Shown here: piece by piece, positions 20,701 through 30,915 of the stretch
Layout of the letters: the number at the start of each line of letters is the position of its first letter
Position numbering within the stretch: position 1 is the first letter of the stretch
Assembly: GCF_022581195.2 (NCBI RefSeq)
Contig: NC_061455.1
Span: forward strand, 8,366,120-8,430,119
DNA: 64,000 bases
Source: Helicoverpa zea
Taxonomy: Eukaryota; Arthropoda; Insecta; Lepidoptera; Noctuidae
Direction of reading: 5' to 3'
Program-made: the position numbers and the translations under genes
The notes under the pieces: generated by a model
Databases searched by the model: none
What the model was told of the DNA's origin: nothing
Seen by the model: only the letters and a program-made list of their open reading frames with translations

Positions 20701-22693
20701 TTTAAGGACAACTAATAATAATAATCAAATTACAGTTAAGCTGTTATGTTCCAAGGCTCGAGTGGCTCCATTGAAGCCAACCACCATACCTCGCTTGGAG
20801 CTGTGTGGTGCCTTACTCGGAGCAAGGTTATGTGCAAAAGTTTTAGAGTCACTACGTTGTAATATTATCAGTAAAACTATTTGGACCGATTCAATGGTAG
20901 TACTTGGTTGGCTAAAGGTTCAATATAAGCATCTAAAAGCTTTTGTTCGTAATAGAGTAAATGAGATCAATGAAATTACAGCAGACTATTCATGGCGACA
21001 TGTGCCTACTGACTGTAACCCTGCTGACCTAGCCTCAAGAGGTGTAACTCCACAACAATTGCAGTCCTCATCCTTGTGGTGGGAGGGACCTTCATTTCTT
21101 AGAAGGGACCCAAGTGAGTGGCCTCAGCAAGGTGTACCAAATTTAGAATTACCAGAACTTAAAGTAATGGTTACTAGTATAGACACTAATTTCTTAGATT
21201 TTACTAGATATTCAAATTTTACTAAACTTAAAAGAATTATGGCCTATGTTCATAGATTTGTTAATAATTTTATTTGCAAATATAGTAAAAATAAAAACTT
21301 TAATAAGCTAACAGGTTGTCTTAGCACAGATGAACTTTGTAATTCCCTAAAAACATTAATTAGGTGTTGCCAAGTGCAATCATTTTCTTGCGAATTAAAC
21401 ACAATTAAAACGAATAAAGAACTGCATCACAAATCCAAAATGCTACCACTAAAACCATTCATAGATGAAGATGGTATACTTAGAGTGGGTGGTCGTATAC
21501 AAAATACAAATTACAATTTTGAAAAAAGACATCCAATTATACTTGATGCCAAACATAGTTTTACTAAATTACTTATGAGACATGAGCATTTAAGGTTATT
21601 TCATGCCGGACCACAACTACTTTTATCTTCTATAAGAGAAGAATATTGGCCTATAGGTGGTAGGAACTTAGCTCGTAGTATTTTAAGAAAATGTGTAGTA
21701 TGTATACGATTTAAAGGTAAAACACTTCAACCTATAATGGGTAACCTTCCTAATGTAAGGACAAATCCTAGTTTTCCTTTTTATTCATGTGGAACAGATT
21801 TTGCAGGTCCGTTCATGATTTCAAGTAGAAAAGGTAGAGGTAGTCGAGTATCAAAATGTTACCTTTGTTTATTTGTTTGTCTTACAACTAAAGCTGTTCA
21901 CTTGGAGCTCGTTAGTGACCTTACTACTCAAGGTTTTTTAATGTGCCTTAGGAGATTTGTTTCGAGAAGGGGAAAACCTTACGAAATTTATTCAGATAAT
22001 GGAAAAACATTTGTAGGGGCTAACAATGAATTGGGTAGAGTGCTTAAGTCTAGTCGCGAGGCTGTGACAGAGTATGGCAGTACTGAAGGCATTAGATTTA
22101 AATTTAGCCCTGCATATTCACCTCATTTTGGGGGTATTTGGGAAGCTGGGGTTAAATCATCCAAACATCATCTTAAGAGAATAGCTGGCAACGCAGCCTT
22201 AACATTTGAGGAACTTGCAACGTTGTTCACACAAATAGAGGCTATCCTAAATTCCCGTCCCCTATCTCCTCTCTCATCCGACCCAACCGATCTCCTACCC
22301 TTAACCCCTGGGCACTTCCTAATCGGGCGGCCACTCAAGTCGGTGCCGTCCTTGCTAATTGAAAAGTCTAGAGCTAACAGATACGAGCGTATAGAGCAGC
22401 TGCGGCAACAGTTTTGGGAGCGATGGCGCCGAGAGTACCTCGCCGAACTCCAACAGAGGACCAAGTGGCGGAGACCAGACCGGGAACTCAAAGTAGGCGA
22501 CTTGGTCATCCTCAAAGAAGACAACCTACCTCCATTATGCTGGCGACTAGGCCGCATAACCAAACTTTACCAAGGACCAGATGGCGTCAGCAGAGTCGCC
22601 GACGTCCTCACATCGAGAGGGACTGTCAAGAGGGCAGTCCACAAGTTTTGCATCATACCTGGAGATGACATCGACCCAAATTCAACTGCTTGA
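17786..22693 (+). CDS. BEL/Pao gag-pol polyprotein, internally deleted in RT
   Basis: One 1635-residue frame. The order is a gag core (about 130-270, containing LPSFDGNYLKWLEFRDTF), Cys/His knuckles (about 350-411, including CLNCLRSGHTAKHC), an aspartic protease (about 470-482, LLDTGSQSSF), reverse transcriptase (about 690-930), RNase H (from about 955, FVDAS), integrase (zinc part near 1260-1300; core with GTDFAG, SDNGKTF and GIWEAG at about 1335-1450) and a C-terminal domain (about 1565-1630). The RT keeps the catalytic YYDD at about 788. At residues about 745-750 (nt about 20010-20030) the text jumps from the RT entry region to the strand before YYDD. About 100 residues, including the box with the first catalytic aspartate, are absent without loss of frame. 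The RT should be inactive; the other domains look intact. Confidence 0.93.
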   Translation: MSESEKSEIQVPIRKRSAIKGQVTKFYNYLQEISKNTPISSLQSKEIVLKIEKFQTLLSTFDTLQTEIELNCSDLEEQLAERELIEENFHKCIALAQEINESASVSKTEHQKHESEYGSVNNSQCSHRFSSVKLPTIKLPSFDGNYLKWLEFRDTFDSLINSNENIPNINKFHYLRSSLEGGALVVIKSIEFTSNNYKVAWDLVCQRYNNKNLLINNHLKALFNIEVLTRESHKALRFLIDLVSKNLRALNTLGQPTDKWDALIIYMVSTKLDSTTSRKWEELKNGLPELPTLEQFNDFLRNRADVLETTQVQNISRNDNYKSQGPREQKYSNSKSFVSSMSNNNSYKKSCDICHESHHLHVCSKFNDMSTEARLDTALKLKLCLNCLRSGHTAKHCFLKGSCKYCNKKHNSLLHKDSTVGCSSSSSNTNNNNLPSNTLPTTLSAVSASQVLLCTAIVEIVNPENNISYRARALLDTGSQSSFITNKFKIKLGLQTQCSNPIRIAGIGNVQCDITERCSLKLFSCIDKSFNLEMMCLVVPQITSSLPTLKVDVKSLGLPANIILADPEFHCPSDIDMLLGADVFWEIVGTQQIGLGRHRPILQSSKLGWLVTGPIGIGQSNLSHENSYINVLNCSIIKDDIHDSLQRFWEVEELPSNKISYTLEEQACENSFKQNTSRLPSGRFLVKMPLKESPEEALGDSYNIAKRRFFSLENKLDKNPNIKKQYVDFIKEYLDLGHLEDTSLPLKVLQLNTVTYGTASAPFLSTRCLLQLAEECTDMSIANIIKNDFYYDDLSTGASTEDELLKIYNSVTEILSSASFPLRKIRTNCPKIFENDVNNNTLNLTKQSCVLGLNWSPTVDLFTFPIDINIDSLNITKRTIISTTCKIFDPLGVLCACIITAKIILQQLWSAKIDWDDSVPDDIKNSWIKFTKNLSDLSNIKLERNVICDLPISVELHCFVDASQNAYSACVYLRTTNNNNQITVKLLCSKARVAPLKPTTIPRLELCGALLGARLCAKVLESLRCNIISKTIWTDSMVVLGWLKVQYKHLKAFVRNRVNEINEITADYSWRHVPTDCNPADLASRGVTPQQLQSSSLWWEGPSFLRRDPSEWPQQGVPNLELPELKVMVTSIDTNFLDFTRYSNFTKLKRIMAYVHRFVNNFICKYSKNKNFNKLTGCLSTDELCNSLKTLIRCCQVQSFSCELNTIKTNKELHHKSKMLPLKPFIDEDGILRVGGRIQNTNYNFEKRHPIILDAKHSFTKLLMRHEHLRLFHAGPQLLLSSIREEYWPIGGRNLARSILRKCVVCIRFKGKTLQPIMGNLPNVRTNPSFPFYSCGTDFAGPFMISSRKGRGSRVSKCYLCLFVCLTTKAVHLELVSDLTTQGFLMCLRRFVSRRGKPYEIYSDNGKTFVGANNELGRVLKSSREAVTEYGSTEGIRFKFSPAYSPHFGGIWEAGVKSSKHHLKRIAGNAALTFEELATLFTQIEAILNSRPLSPLSSDPTDLLPLTPGHFLIGRPLKSVPSLLIEKSRANRYERIEQLRQQFWERWRREYLAELQQRTKWRRPDRELKVGDLVILKEDNLPPLCWRLGRITKLYQGPDGVSRVADVLTSRGTVKRAVHKFCIIPGDDIDPNSTA

Positions 22694-22720
22694 TAGCTGT
22701 GCTATCAAGGCCCGGGAGGA

Positions 22721-23001
22721 TGTTAACGCGCACACTGTGCAGGCGCGCCAAACCGATCCACCGTGCAGTGCGAGAAGGGGATGCGGGACGCGCGGGAGGA
22801 GGGCCGCTGGCCGCGTCGCTTCGCCGGGGCCGCGCGCCGTTCTCTTTCGCCATCGGCACCGGACGAGTGCACACGTCGTGATTAACCTAATATTTTTGTA
22901 TAACGCCAATCGCCACACGTCGTAACTATGAAACCTATGTAACTAATTACTTTCTTAAGAATATAAGCAGTTTGTACCAGAGGCACGCGTCGTTTCATTC
23001 A
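22721..23001 (+). repeat. BEL/Pao right LTR
   Basis: 281 bp, matching the left LTR base for base by eye. It is preceded by the polypurine tract and followed by TATTT. Confidence 0.95.
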
Positions 23002-24085
23002 TATTTTTTTTAAGAGAGTATCTCCTTATGGCGTTTCTTGCGGATTCTTCTTCATAGGACCGAATCTTTGGCACCCTGCAACTAGTCTGTCGTGAAAGAA
23101 CTTTCATAGGGCTATTTGAAATAATAAATAATTACTTTGCCTGTTTTTTTTTTTTTCAAAGGTATCACCCTACTGAAATGACTCCTCCCATTTGATTGAT
23201 GTTGTTGAGGTTATTAGTATCAATGAAGTTAATGTGATAGTTAGTTCTATGACGAAGAGATTATTTATACTCGGTTATTTTTATGCACCCAGTAAGACTC
23301 GTACATACTTCTAACTAGAATACAATATCGATATTTGTTGAATCCGGTAGCGGTACAACCCTAGTAATGGCAGCCATTTTAGTTACTACTGCAGACCATC
23401 GAGCTTAGAATTATAAGGAGACGCCGTTTGTTAAAGACGTATCTATAGTTATATAAATATGGGCGAAATATGAAACAAACTATGCAACATAGTTCTGTCT
23501 CACTCTTTCTAAGCAGATAAGTGTATTTGAAAACAGGGACAACAATATTTTTGTGATTGCGTAAAATGGTGACATTTACTTTTGAAATCCTCCTGTTTGT
23601 AGGTGCGTGCCATATCTGGCCATATGTCATGGTAGTTGTGCTGTCAAATAGGTGCTCTTCGTGACTTATTTTTGCTATTTTATAGAAAATCACTCGTGTT
23701 TACTTTTAAGACTTTACTATTTCAATAGTGAAATAATCAACGAATATGCCTATGTGTTGTATTGTGAAGTGTGGTGCTAGGAAGCACTAAAATCAAGCTG
23801 GATTGTCTTTACACAGGTTAGGAACCTATTTTTGCTAGAAACTACATAAAATAATTCACATTGGATAAAAAATATGTTACGGGAACATGAATTGATGGTG
23901 AAAGTACTTATATTTTGGTTTATTTCTGAATAAAAACCTATATTTAGAAATAAATGTTGTTTACAATAACATGTCATATTGGCATAGTGCTGTGCAGTTG
24001 TCATAATAGTATCGATAAAATATCCACTTAATAAGTCTGCTTTTACAAATTTTAACATCAGAACTTACTGTCCCTAAGACACTGA

Positions 24086-24270
24086 TGCCCATTTTCACCA
24101 ACAATCTCTTAATCTAAGTGCCACTTGGAATAAGGGCTCTCCCAATTTTGACATAAATGACTATGGATAAGGGATACCTAAACTTTGGTGAAAACGAAAT
24201 TCTTATTAAGTTTTCCGTAAATGCTCTTAGGGGATCCCTTAATTTAAGTATTTGTTGGTGAAAATGGGCA
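24086..24270. mobile_element. 185-bp MITE, 3-bp TGA duplication
   Basis: The ends are TGCCCATTTTCACCAACAA and its complement. It is flanked by TGA on both sides (24083-24085, 24271-24273). Copy A near 16081 has a single TGA, so it is a true insertion. The 3-bp duplication suggests a Harbinger-type origin. Confidence 0.85.
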
Positions 24271-24301
24271 TGAGCCCTCAGAGTTGTGTATTATTTTCAA
24301 C

Positions 24302-24632
24302 TTCAACTAGCTGATCCCGCGAACTTCGTATCGTTTAAACCTTCCCTGGACCTCTATAAACATTTTAAAACCAAAAAAAGCCAAATCGGTCCAGCCATTC
24401 TCGAGTTTTAGTGAGACTAACGAACAGCAATTCATTTTTATATATAAGAAGATAACGAACAGCAATTCATTTTTATATATAAGATAAAAACATCTTTATT
24501 TTGTTCTTTAGTTAAATACTAGCTTTTCCTCGCGGTTTTAGTTGCGTTCCGAATATATGTGTATATTTTTTGGGAATAGTTTATGATTTTATATATATAT
24601 CCTTCATTTTACAGATAAAAAGTTTTAAAATG
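24302..24632 (-). mobile_element. Helitron-like segment in copy B
   Basis: Absent from copy A (16110-16125). On the minus strand it ends CGAAGTTCGCGGGATCAGCT followed by AG, like many moth Helitron 3' ends. It contains a 30-bp internal tandem duplication (AACGAACAGCAATTCATTTT). No duplication of the target was found. Confidence 0.55.
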
Positions 24633-25348
24633 CAGTTAAAAACATTTTGATTATAAAATTCAGGATTTTAAAGACATATTTTATTGAAAATAATATGTTT
24701 TGCCTTTTTATTTTCACATGATGCTTCTACGGCGACCACGGGCACGGCAGTGCTTCCGCACGGACGAGCAAATCGGAATGCAAGTTGCAATATTTGCTTG
24801 AGAACTTAGTTACCGAATATAGGTTTCGAATTGTATAAATATTTTTTTCTTAGCACTAAAATTGTTTTGTACTATCGATTAATACATAATTAGCTCCATT
24901 TGCATTATATAACTTTCTCATGAATAGCTTGAAAACGATTGTAAATTATTGTATTTTTTTTTAAGAGAGTATCTACTTATGGCGTTTCTTGCGGATTCTT
25001 CTTCATAAGACCGAATCTTTGGCACCCTGCAACTAGTCTGACGTGAAAGAACTTTCATAGGGCTATTTGAAATAATAAATAATTACTGTGCCTGTGTTTT
25101 TTTTTTTTCAAAGGTATCACCCTACTGAAATGACTCCTCCCATTTGGTTGATGTTGTTGAGGTTATTAGTATCAGTGAAGTTAATGTGATAGTTAGTTCT
25201 ATGACGAAGAAATTATTTATACTAGGTTATTTTTATGCACCCAGTAAGACTCGTACGTACTTCTAACTAGAATACAATATCGATATTTGTTGAATCCGGT
25301 AGTGGTTCAACCCTAGTAATGGCAGCCATTTTAGTTACTACTGCAGAC

Positions 25349-25490
25349 TGTAGGTGTGCAGGTTTTTTTCGTGACATTTCCTGTCCCTATAGTTATATGT
25401 CAATGCTGCAGACTGAGTAGGTGTGCACGTTTTTTTCGTGACATTTCCTGTCCCTATAGTTATATGTCAATGGTACCTATCGTATTGAGT
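25349..25490. repeat. Two-copy tandem repeat of about 68 bp
   Basis: GTAGGTGTGCA(G/C)GTTTTTTT, then CGTGACATTTCCTGTCCC and ATAGTTATATGTCAATG, occur twice in a row immediately after the large duplication. Confidence 0.75.
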
Positions 25491-25836
25491 TAATGTCAAT
25501 TTTATGTCTGATAGTTATTTTAAGTAGGAGAATCCTCGAGGAAAATAATTAAGATTGAGAGAAATAAAAAAGTAGCAAAATGCCGAGAGTGTGATAAATT
25601 AACATAGATAATTTCAGCCGCGTATTTTGTTCAGTGCGATTTAGGAACGCCATAAAGCTGTGAATGTTATGCAAAACTATTTAGCTATGTTTTGCTTTTT
25701 CACGGTTAGATAAATCGCGTTGTATTATAATCTTCTCTTTCATGCTTTATAAAATCTTATTCCTTGTCCTGTCGTAGCATTTACAGAGCTGATTCGTTTT
25801 CATAGTTAAGTAAACTTAGGCCATAATTCATAAACA
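25491..25836 (+). other. Upstream region and probable 5' UTR of the TBP-like gene
   Basis: No repeat terminus is seen after 25490. The region directly precedes the start codon and probably holds the promoter. No TATA box or initiator could be assigned with confidence. Confidence 0.35.
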
Positions 25837-28601
25837 ATGGACACTCAATCAAAGTCTGTACAAATGAATGATATGGAGAAGAAACACACGCCTTCTTCTC
25901 TGAATGATTACGCACCTGATTTAAATTATGAGGTGAGATTGTTCTTAGCTAAAAAATACATATAAAAAACAGTATTATTCACAGTTCAATTTATTCTGCT
26001 TTACAGATGGAAATGTGTCATGAAGAAACTGGGAGTAATGCTAATTTGGCAAAATCAAAAAATTTGCAAAGCAACGAAGAAGTATCTTTTTCTAGAGTGC
26101 CTGTTATTGAAGGTCAAACAAACAGTGGCACTATAACAGAAATCAGCCAGACCCCTAAGAAGTCAGAAACTTGTAGGGCATCAATAACTACTCCCGCAAT
26201 GCCAACTTCACAATCATTGATTGCTGGGGAGGTGGCCCTTACACCAACCCATAGCTCCTTTACTCCTCAAGCTGTAAATCCTCACAGTGCAATGACTGCC
26301 ATCACTCCTATGGTGAGTGGAACTGACCAAGCCAAGAACAGCATTAAAGTTCAGTAAGTAAGCAAATCTACACTAATATAATAACGAGGAACCATTTTTT
26401 GTTTGTCTGTACCAGTAAACCTTCAAAACTACTGAGCAGATTTGAAAAAAAAAAGATCCCTGTTGGATTGGCTAGCCTATCCCCAAGTAACATAGGCTAT
26501 ATTTTGTCCAAGTAGAGCAAGAAATTCTTGTCTCATTTCTCAATTTCTGCATCTGAAAAAAGGTTTCTAAAGAATTTGATGTGAGATGATAATATACAAG
26601 AAAAATAATTGGAAACAATTCAATTTTTGTCACCTTGTACTCCATATTGAACCTATAAGCCTCTTGTAGTAACTTGGTCTAAAGCACTCTGTAGATGTTC
26701 AATTAAATTGCACAATATTACATATTGTGGAAAATTGATTGTGTGGATTTGTAGAGTGTAGATTGTGAAGTATAAAGGATTCTGCTATGATTTATGGAGA
26801 CCAAAATCATAATTGCACAATATTTTTCTTGTATTATACATTGTTATTGGTAATCCTCATATGAATTAAATTGATAGAAAATTGTTGTTTCAGAAATTGT
26901 GTATCAACTATACATTTAGGTTGTGAATTAAAATTGTTGGATATTTACTGTAGAACTCGTTTTTCTGAATACAATCCTGCTAGATTTCATGGCGTTGTTA
27001 TGAAGATAATTGATCCAAGAGCCACAGCTTTGGTATTCAGGTAATTTTTTCTTGTCTCCTGAAATATCACAATTATTGTAGTTAAAAATGTCTCAATAAT
27101 AAAAACACAATTATTTTATAAATATTTACAGATCTGGAAAAGTACTTTGCACTGGGCTCAGGAATGAACATGATTCTTATATAGCTGCAAGAAAATTTGC
27201 AAGAATAATCCAAAAACTTGGATATCCAGTATGTATATTATACTAAAGTAAGGATGACATCATATTATGTGGATTATAATTTTTATACCTATTATTTCAG
27301 GCGAAATTTTTGGATTTTAAAATACAAAATTTTATAGCAACAGCAGATTTGAGGTTTCCAATAAGATTAGAAGCTCTACAACAAGCACATGGGCAGTTTG
27401 CATCTTATGAACCAGAATTATTTCCAGGACTAGTATACCGAATGGTGCGACCCAGAGTGGTTCTTTTAATATTTGTTAATGGGAAGATAGTTTTTACAGG
27501 TAAGGCTTATTAGTATTATCTTTATTTATCAGACCATGGACGTCATCATCATCTGTCTAGCCTTTTCCCAACTATGTTGGGGTTGGCTTCCAGTCTATGA
27601 AGTGAATACTAATGCTTTAAAAGGAGCAACTGCCTAACTTACCTCCTCAAACCAGTTAACCAGGACAACCTGTACCCCTAGGTAAGACTGATTGTCAGAC
27701 ATACTCTGGCTTCTGACTACCCGAAATTACTGGCAGAGATGTCCAAATGGCCGACAATACCTACAGTTTATCATGCTCTCTGAAACACGTTTGTTGGTGT
27801 CCGAGATGTACTTAGAAAATGCACACAAACTTAGAAATTGTCTGGTCTGGAATTAAACCCACACTCATACTTGAGAGGTTGATTCTTTACCCACTAAGCC
27901 ACCACGATTTCAGATTAGTTTACGACGTATTGTCAGTTTATTTACTTTATGACAGCTTTTTCTCGCGCTCGTTGCCTGAAGGAATTAACACCATAAAAAA
28001 TTGCTTATATCTCTAGCTTGTTCCCACCTGTTCCACAAATTTCTTCCCAATGGGTCCAATGCGAAAAAAAATATTCATTAAAAGTAATAAAATCCAAGAG
28101 CTCCAAAAGATTGAAGATTTTGATATTTTACTGACACAAAACCTTTTGGAGCCATATGGAAGGAATTTGAAGGTACTTATATTTTGGAGTATAAGTGGAA
28201 GAAATGTACGCAAACTTTGCTAACAGAAAACAATGGGTTTGGAGTAAATGGGAATAAGGCATAATCTCTCTATAGCCTCAAATTTTTCTGCATCTCAGTT
28301 AGTTCAGTAATTTTAGCATGATTTGATTTATAACATACAAATGAAGAAACGCACGCAATCTTTCACTGCCCCTGTCATGAAAACTTCATAATGATTTACT
28401 TAAAGGCTTAGAATGGTAGGTAGAAGAACATTAAAATAAAATGGTATTTTTATGTTTTATGCACATAGTCCATACACAGTACATCTGTAGTAGGGACCTG
28501 TTTAATCATTCTAATTTTTTGCAGGTGGTAAGACTAGGGGAGAAATAAATGAAGCGCTTGACATTATATACCCAATTTTGAGAAGTTACAGGATAAGCTA
28601 A
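25837..28601 (+). CDS. Divergent TATA-binding-protein paralogue (TRF-like)
   Basis: Six exons (25837-25932, 26007-26353, 26894-27040, 27132-27228, 27301-27499, 28525-28601) join in frame to give 320 residues. Residues 1-147 are low complexity with TBP-like TP motifs (ALTPTHSSFTP, AITPM). The C-terminal core (about 148-318) has the two TBP repeats. The second is highly conserved (AKFLDFKIQN, YEPELFPGLVYRM, VLLIFVNGK); the first is much more divergent. The four phenylalanines that kink TATA DNA are kept (ARF, LVF, ELF, LIF). One of the two central DNA-contacting asparagines is replaced: VSTIHL instead of the family's VSTVNL. It probably binds core promoters as an alternative to canonical TBP. 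It could also be the only TBP, but that is less likely given the divergence. AATAAA lies at 28632. Confidence 0.85.
26375..26535 (+). mobile_element. Helitron-like fragment in TBP-like intron 2
   Basis: It begins CTACACTAATATAATAACGA and includes AAGTAACATAGGCTATATTT, the body of Lep1-type Helitrons. Both ends are degraded. Confidence 0.5.
27540..27910 (-). mobile_element. tRNA-derived SINE in the last intron of the TBP-like gene
   Basis: On the minus strand it starts with an A box (GTGGCTTAGTGGGTAAAGAA) and a B-box-like GGGTTTAATTCC. It ends with a shared tail (CCAACCCCAACATAGTTGGG, then AAAAGGCTAG, then a GATGAT run). It is the same family as 42621-43013. It lies antisense to the gene. Confidence 0.8.
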
Positions 28602-29418
28602 AATAATTTCATGAATTTAATGTTAGACTGTAATAAAGTTGTATAATATATTGGCGTTTTTTAATTGACCATACTTATTTGTAAATAATTATTTTGTTAC
28701 AATGCTTATAAAACCATGAAAAACAAGCTAAGATACTTTTGCAACTTGAATCTAGCAACTTTTGAAGTTTTAGAATGTGTAATGTGTTGCATGTTGTCAA
28801 GCAGCCTTTTGGAGCTCACCGTACATAGTTGTTTACAAAAACACATTTGACCAAATTCTGATCCAACATGAAATTGCTGAATTAATTTGGTGGAGTGAAG
28901 TACAGAGTGATAAATACTGCTGGTCCTACTCAAAACAGAATAAAGTAACATTATCAGAGGAAACAATTTTGTTGAATAGAAATGTACATAATATGATTCC
29001 CATTATGGTATTTTTTTTTATTTTATTGTTAAACTTTAGGTATTCAGCATATAATCCAATAACAAAATACTCTACAGAGCATGTACACTATCAATTACTT
29101 ACATTTACTTTCACAAAGACTATATTTGTCAATGAGATTCAACATACCTAATAATAAAATGCCACAAAATAAATACTTTGACCTGTATAAGGAATGTTAT
29201 TGAGTGTGTTTCAATGGGCTACATTTTTGTGCAATAAATGGATGCAACATTAGCTGGCAGCATTACAAGCAGACATATTGCAACACATGGCTTAGCCATA
29301 GATTGCTTGGACACCAGTATTTGAAAAATATTCAGAATTCTTTGCCAACATTGCAGAAACAATTTGTACAAAAATGTAGCTTGTCCAGACATGCCCTAAC
29401 ATAAGCCATGTTTGAATT
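28602..29418. other. Convergent intergenic region
   Basis: Lies between the TBP-like gene (plus) and the RING gene (minus), both of which end towards it. It contains the AATAAA of the former and probable 3' UTR of the latter (TTTATT near 29015). No further gene was seen. Confidence 0.5.
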
Positions 29419-30393
29419 TCACAAATACACTGTCACTGTGTGATAAATAAATGTCCTGCAAATAGGGCATGTACGTTGATAGCCATACAAACGTCTACAA
29501 CAGTCTGTGCATAGGCAGACATGGCGACAAGGCAGTGTGAGAACACATTTCTGTCGTTCTTGGCAAATTACACAAAGAGAGTCTGCAGAACTGGCTGCAT
29601 CATCTGCTGGTGAGGAACTAAAGCTACCTTCTCTCGAGTCTAAGCCTTGCGTACCAGCCATTTGTGTGATTATACCCACTTCTGAGTTTGTGAAATAGTT
29701 AATTAGCATATAGTATAAGTATAATACATTTCTTATTAATGACCAATACAACATAGTCATTTGAACAATTATTGTTTCCCTAAAATGCACAATTAAACGC
29801 ACAATTATGATAGCACATGTGATTCCCATAAAAGATTGTAAAGGCACTTCTGTTAAATAATTTGTAAATTTCAATAATGCCATGTAGGCATCTACAATTA
29901 CATTCCCTATGATATGGCCGACATACATGAACACTGCTCTCAACAGTGGCGGAAGATGAATGGGCACAAATGTTACCAGGAACCACACTGTGTCCCCCAC
30001 AAGTATCACAGAACTCTTCAATAAAGTCATCACTTCAACAAGCACTTTCACTACTGCTCTTAATAACCAATTCGTTGTAGTCATTAGTACACAAAATTTT
30101 GCAAATGCTTCGTTGTAGATGTCAACAACTCCATCCTGAACGTGCTTCAATTGATTGACAAATGTGTCAACTATCCCATTAGCAGATGCCGGTATTTCTT
30201 CGGTAAATACAGGTAAGTTGTCTTCGTAGACTATTTGAAAAAATAAAATTATGCTTTTTGTAGTGCTTATTATTAACGAGGACACACATGATCCTGCTGC
30301 TACTATTAATTTTCCTGTAAAGGATGCTAATTGCAGAATAGTTTGAAGACTTGTTGCAAATACATTGATGACTTTAGCCACAAGTGAAATCAT
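29419..30393 (-). CDS. RNF26: Membrane RING E3 ubiquitin ligase, RNF26-like
   Basis: A single-exon gene of 324 residues. Residues about 1-235 form several hydrophobic membrane segments (for example 25-55, 105-165 and 190-235). A Ser/Asp-rich linker follows (about 245-272), then a C-terminal C3HC4 RING: C274, C277, C289, H291, C295, C298, C309, C312, with exact family spacing. The protein ends 12 residues after the last cysteine. Mammalian RNF26 has the same plan, many N-terminal transmembrane helices and a terminal RING; it sits in the ER membrane, where it ubiquitinates endosome adaptors and STING. This protein is shorter (mammalian about 430), with fewer membrane segments. The symbol reflects architecture and RING position; orthology is likely but not proven. 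Confidence 0.85.
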   Translation of the reverse strand: MISLVAKVINVFATSLQTILQLASFTGKLIVAAGSCVSSLIISTTKSIILFFQIVYEDNLPVFTEEIPASANGIVDTFVNQLKHVQDGVVDIYNEAFAKFCVLMTTTNWLLRAVVKVLVEVMTLLKSSVILVGDTVWFLVTFVPIHLPPLLRAVFMYVGHIIGNVIVDAYMALLKFTNYLTEVPLQSFMGITCAIIIVRLIVHFRETIIVQMTMLYWSLIRNVLYLYYMLINYFTNSEVGIITQMAGTQGLDSREGSFSSSPADDAASSADSLCVICQERQKCVLTLPCRHVCLCTDCCRRLYGYQRTCPICRTFIYHTVTVYL

Positions 30394-30915
30394 ATTTAAA
30401 TTCTCATTATATCGACGTTATAAAAATCTGTAATATAAAAAAAAAACTTAATTTCATTCAATAATAGCCACTTTTGTTGACAATCTCATAGTGACATAAG
30501 TGACATTTCTTGTTCTTTTTTTTTTCCTCCTTGGCAAGTCGCTATTTGCGCAATGCTACCAACAAAAACGGGGAAACTTGGTAGAAATTCAATAAAAGAA
30601 GATGGACCAAAATTGCCCCACGTCCTATAACAATGTGACGTATCTCAAAAAAAATATAAAAATGTTTAGAAAAATATGGCATACTCTCAAATTTTTTTTT
30701 TACACCTTCATACGAAAAAAATGCTTTAAAAATTGTTCAGGCGCTGTTATGAAAACATCGTTCATAGGACTATTAATTAAATTATTCTTTTGTTTGATAG
30801 GGTATACCTCACAGGTGGTCCCATAATCATCAGGTCAGGATCTGATCATGGAAACCTTGAGAAATCCAGGGCAACTTTTGAAAGTTGTAGCCATGCGCAG
30901 GATAAAAACTTGACT
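30394..30915. other. RNF26-like upstream region and repeat fragment
   Basis: 30394-30780 is probably promoter and 5' UTR. 30800-30915 belongs to the dispersed family with CATCAGGTCAGG (compare 6.95 kb), and the hAT element is inserted in it. Confidence 0.5.

Larger units (their letters stand above)
16467..23001 (+). mobile_element. BEL/Pao LTR retrotransposon with matching LTRs
   Basis: The 281-bp LTRs (16467-16747, 22721-23001) begin TG, end CA and look identical by eye. The 5-bp target duplication is TATTT (16462-16466, 23002-23006), the usual size for BEL/Pao. A tRNA-type primer site TGGCGACCGT follows the left LTR, and a purine run CGGGAGGA precedes the right LTR. One long gag-pol frame lies inside. 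Copy B at 24955 shows the empty site. The insertion is recent, but the polyprotein has lost part of reverse transcriptase. Confidence 0.95.
13474..25348. repeat. Tandem duplication with nested insertions
   Basis: A unit starting CCATCGAGCTTAGAATTA and ending TTAGTTACTACTGCAGAC is present twice, head to tail: copy A 13474-23395 and copy B 23396-25348. Copy A is enlarged by a MULE-like element, a P-like element and a BEL/Pao element; copy B by a MITE and a Helitron-like segment. Each insertion can be read against the other copy as an empty site. Confidence 0.85.
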
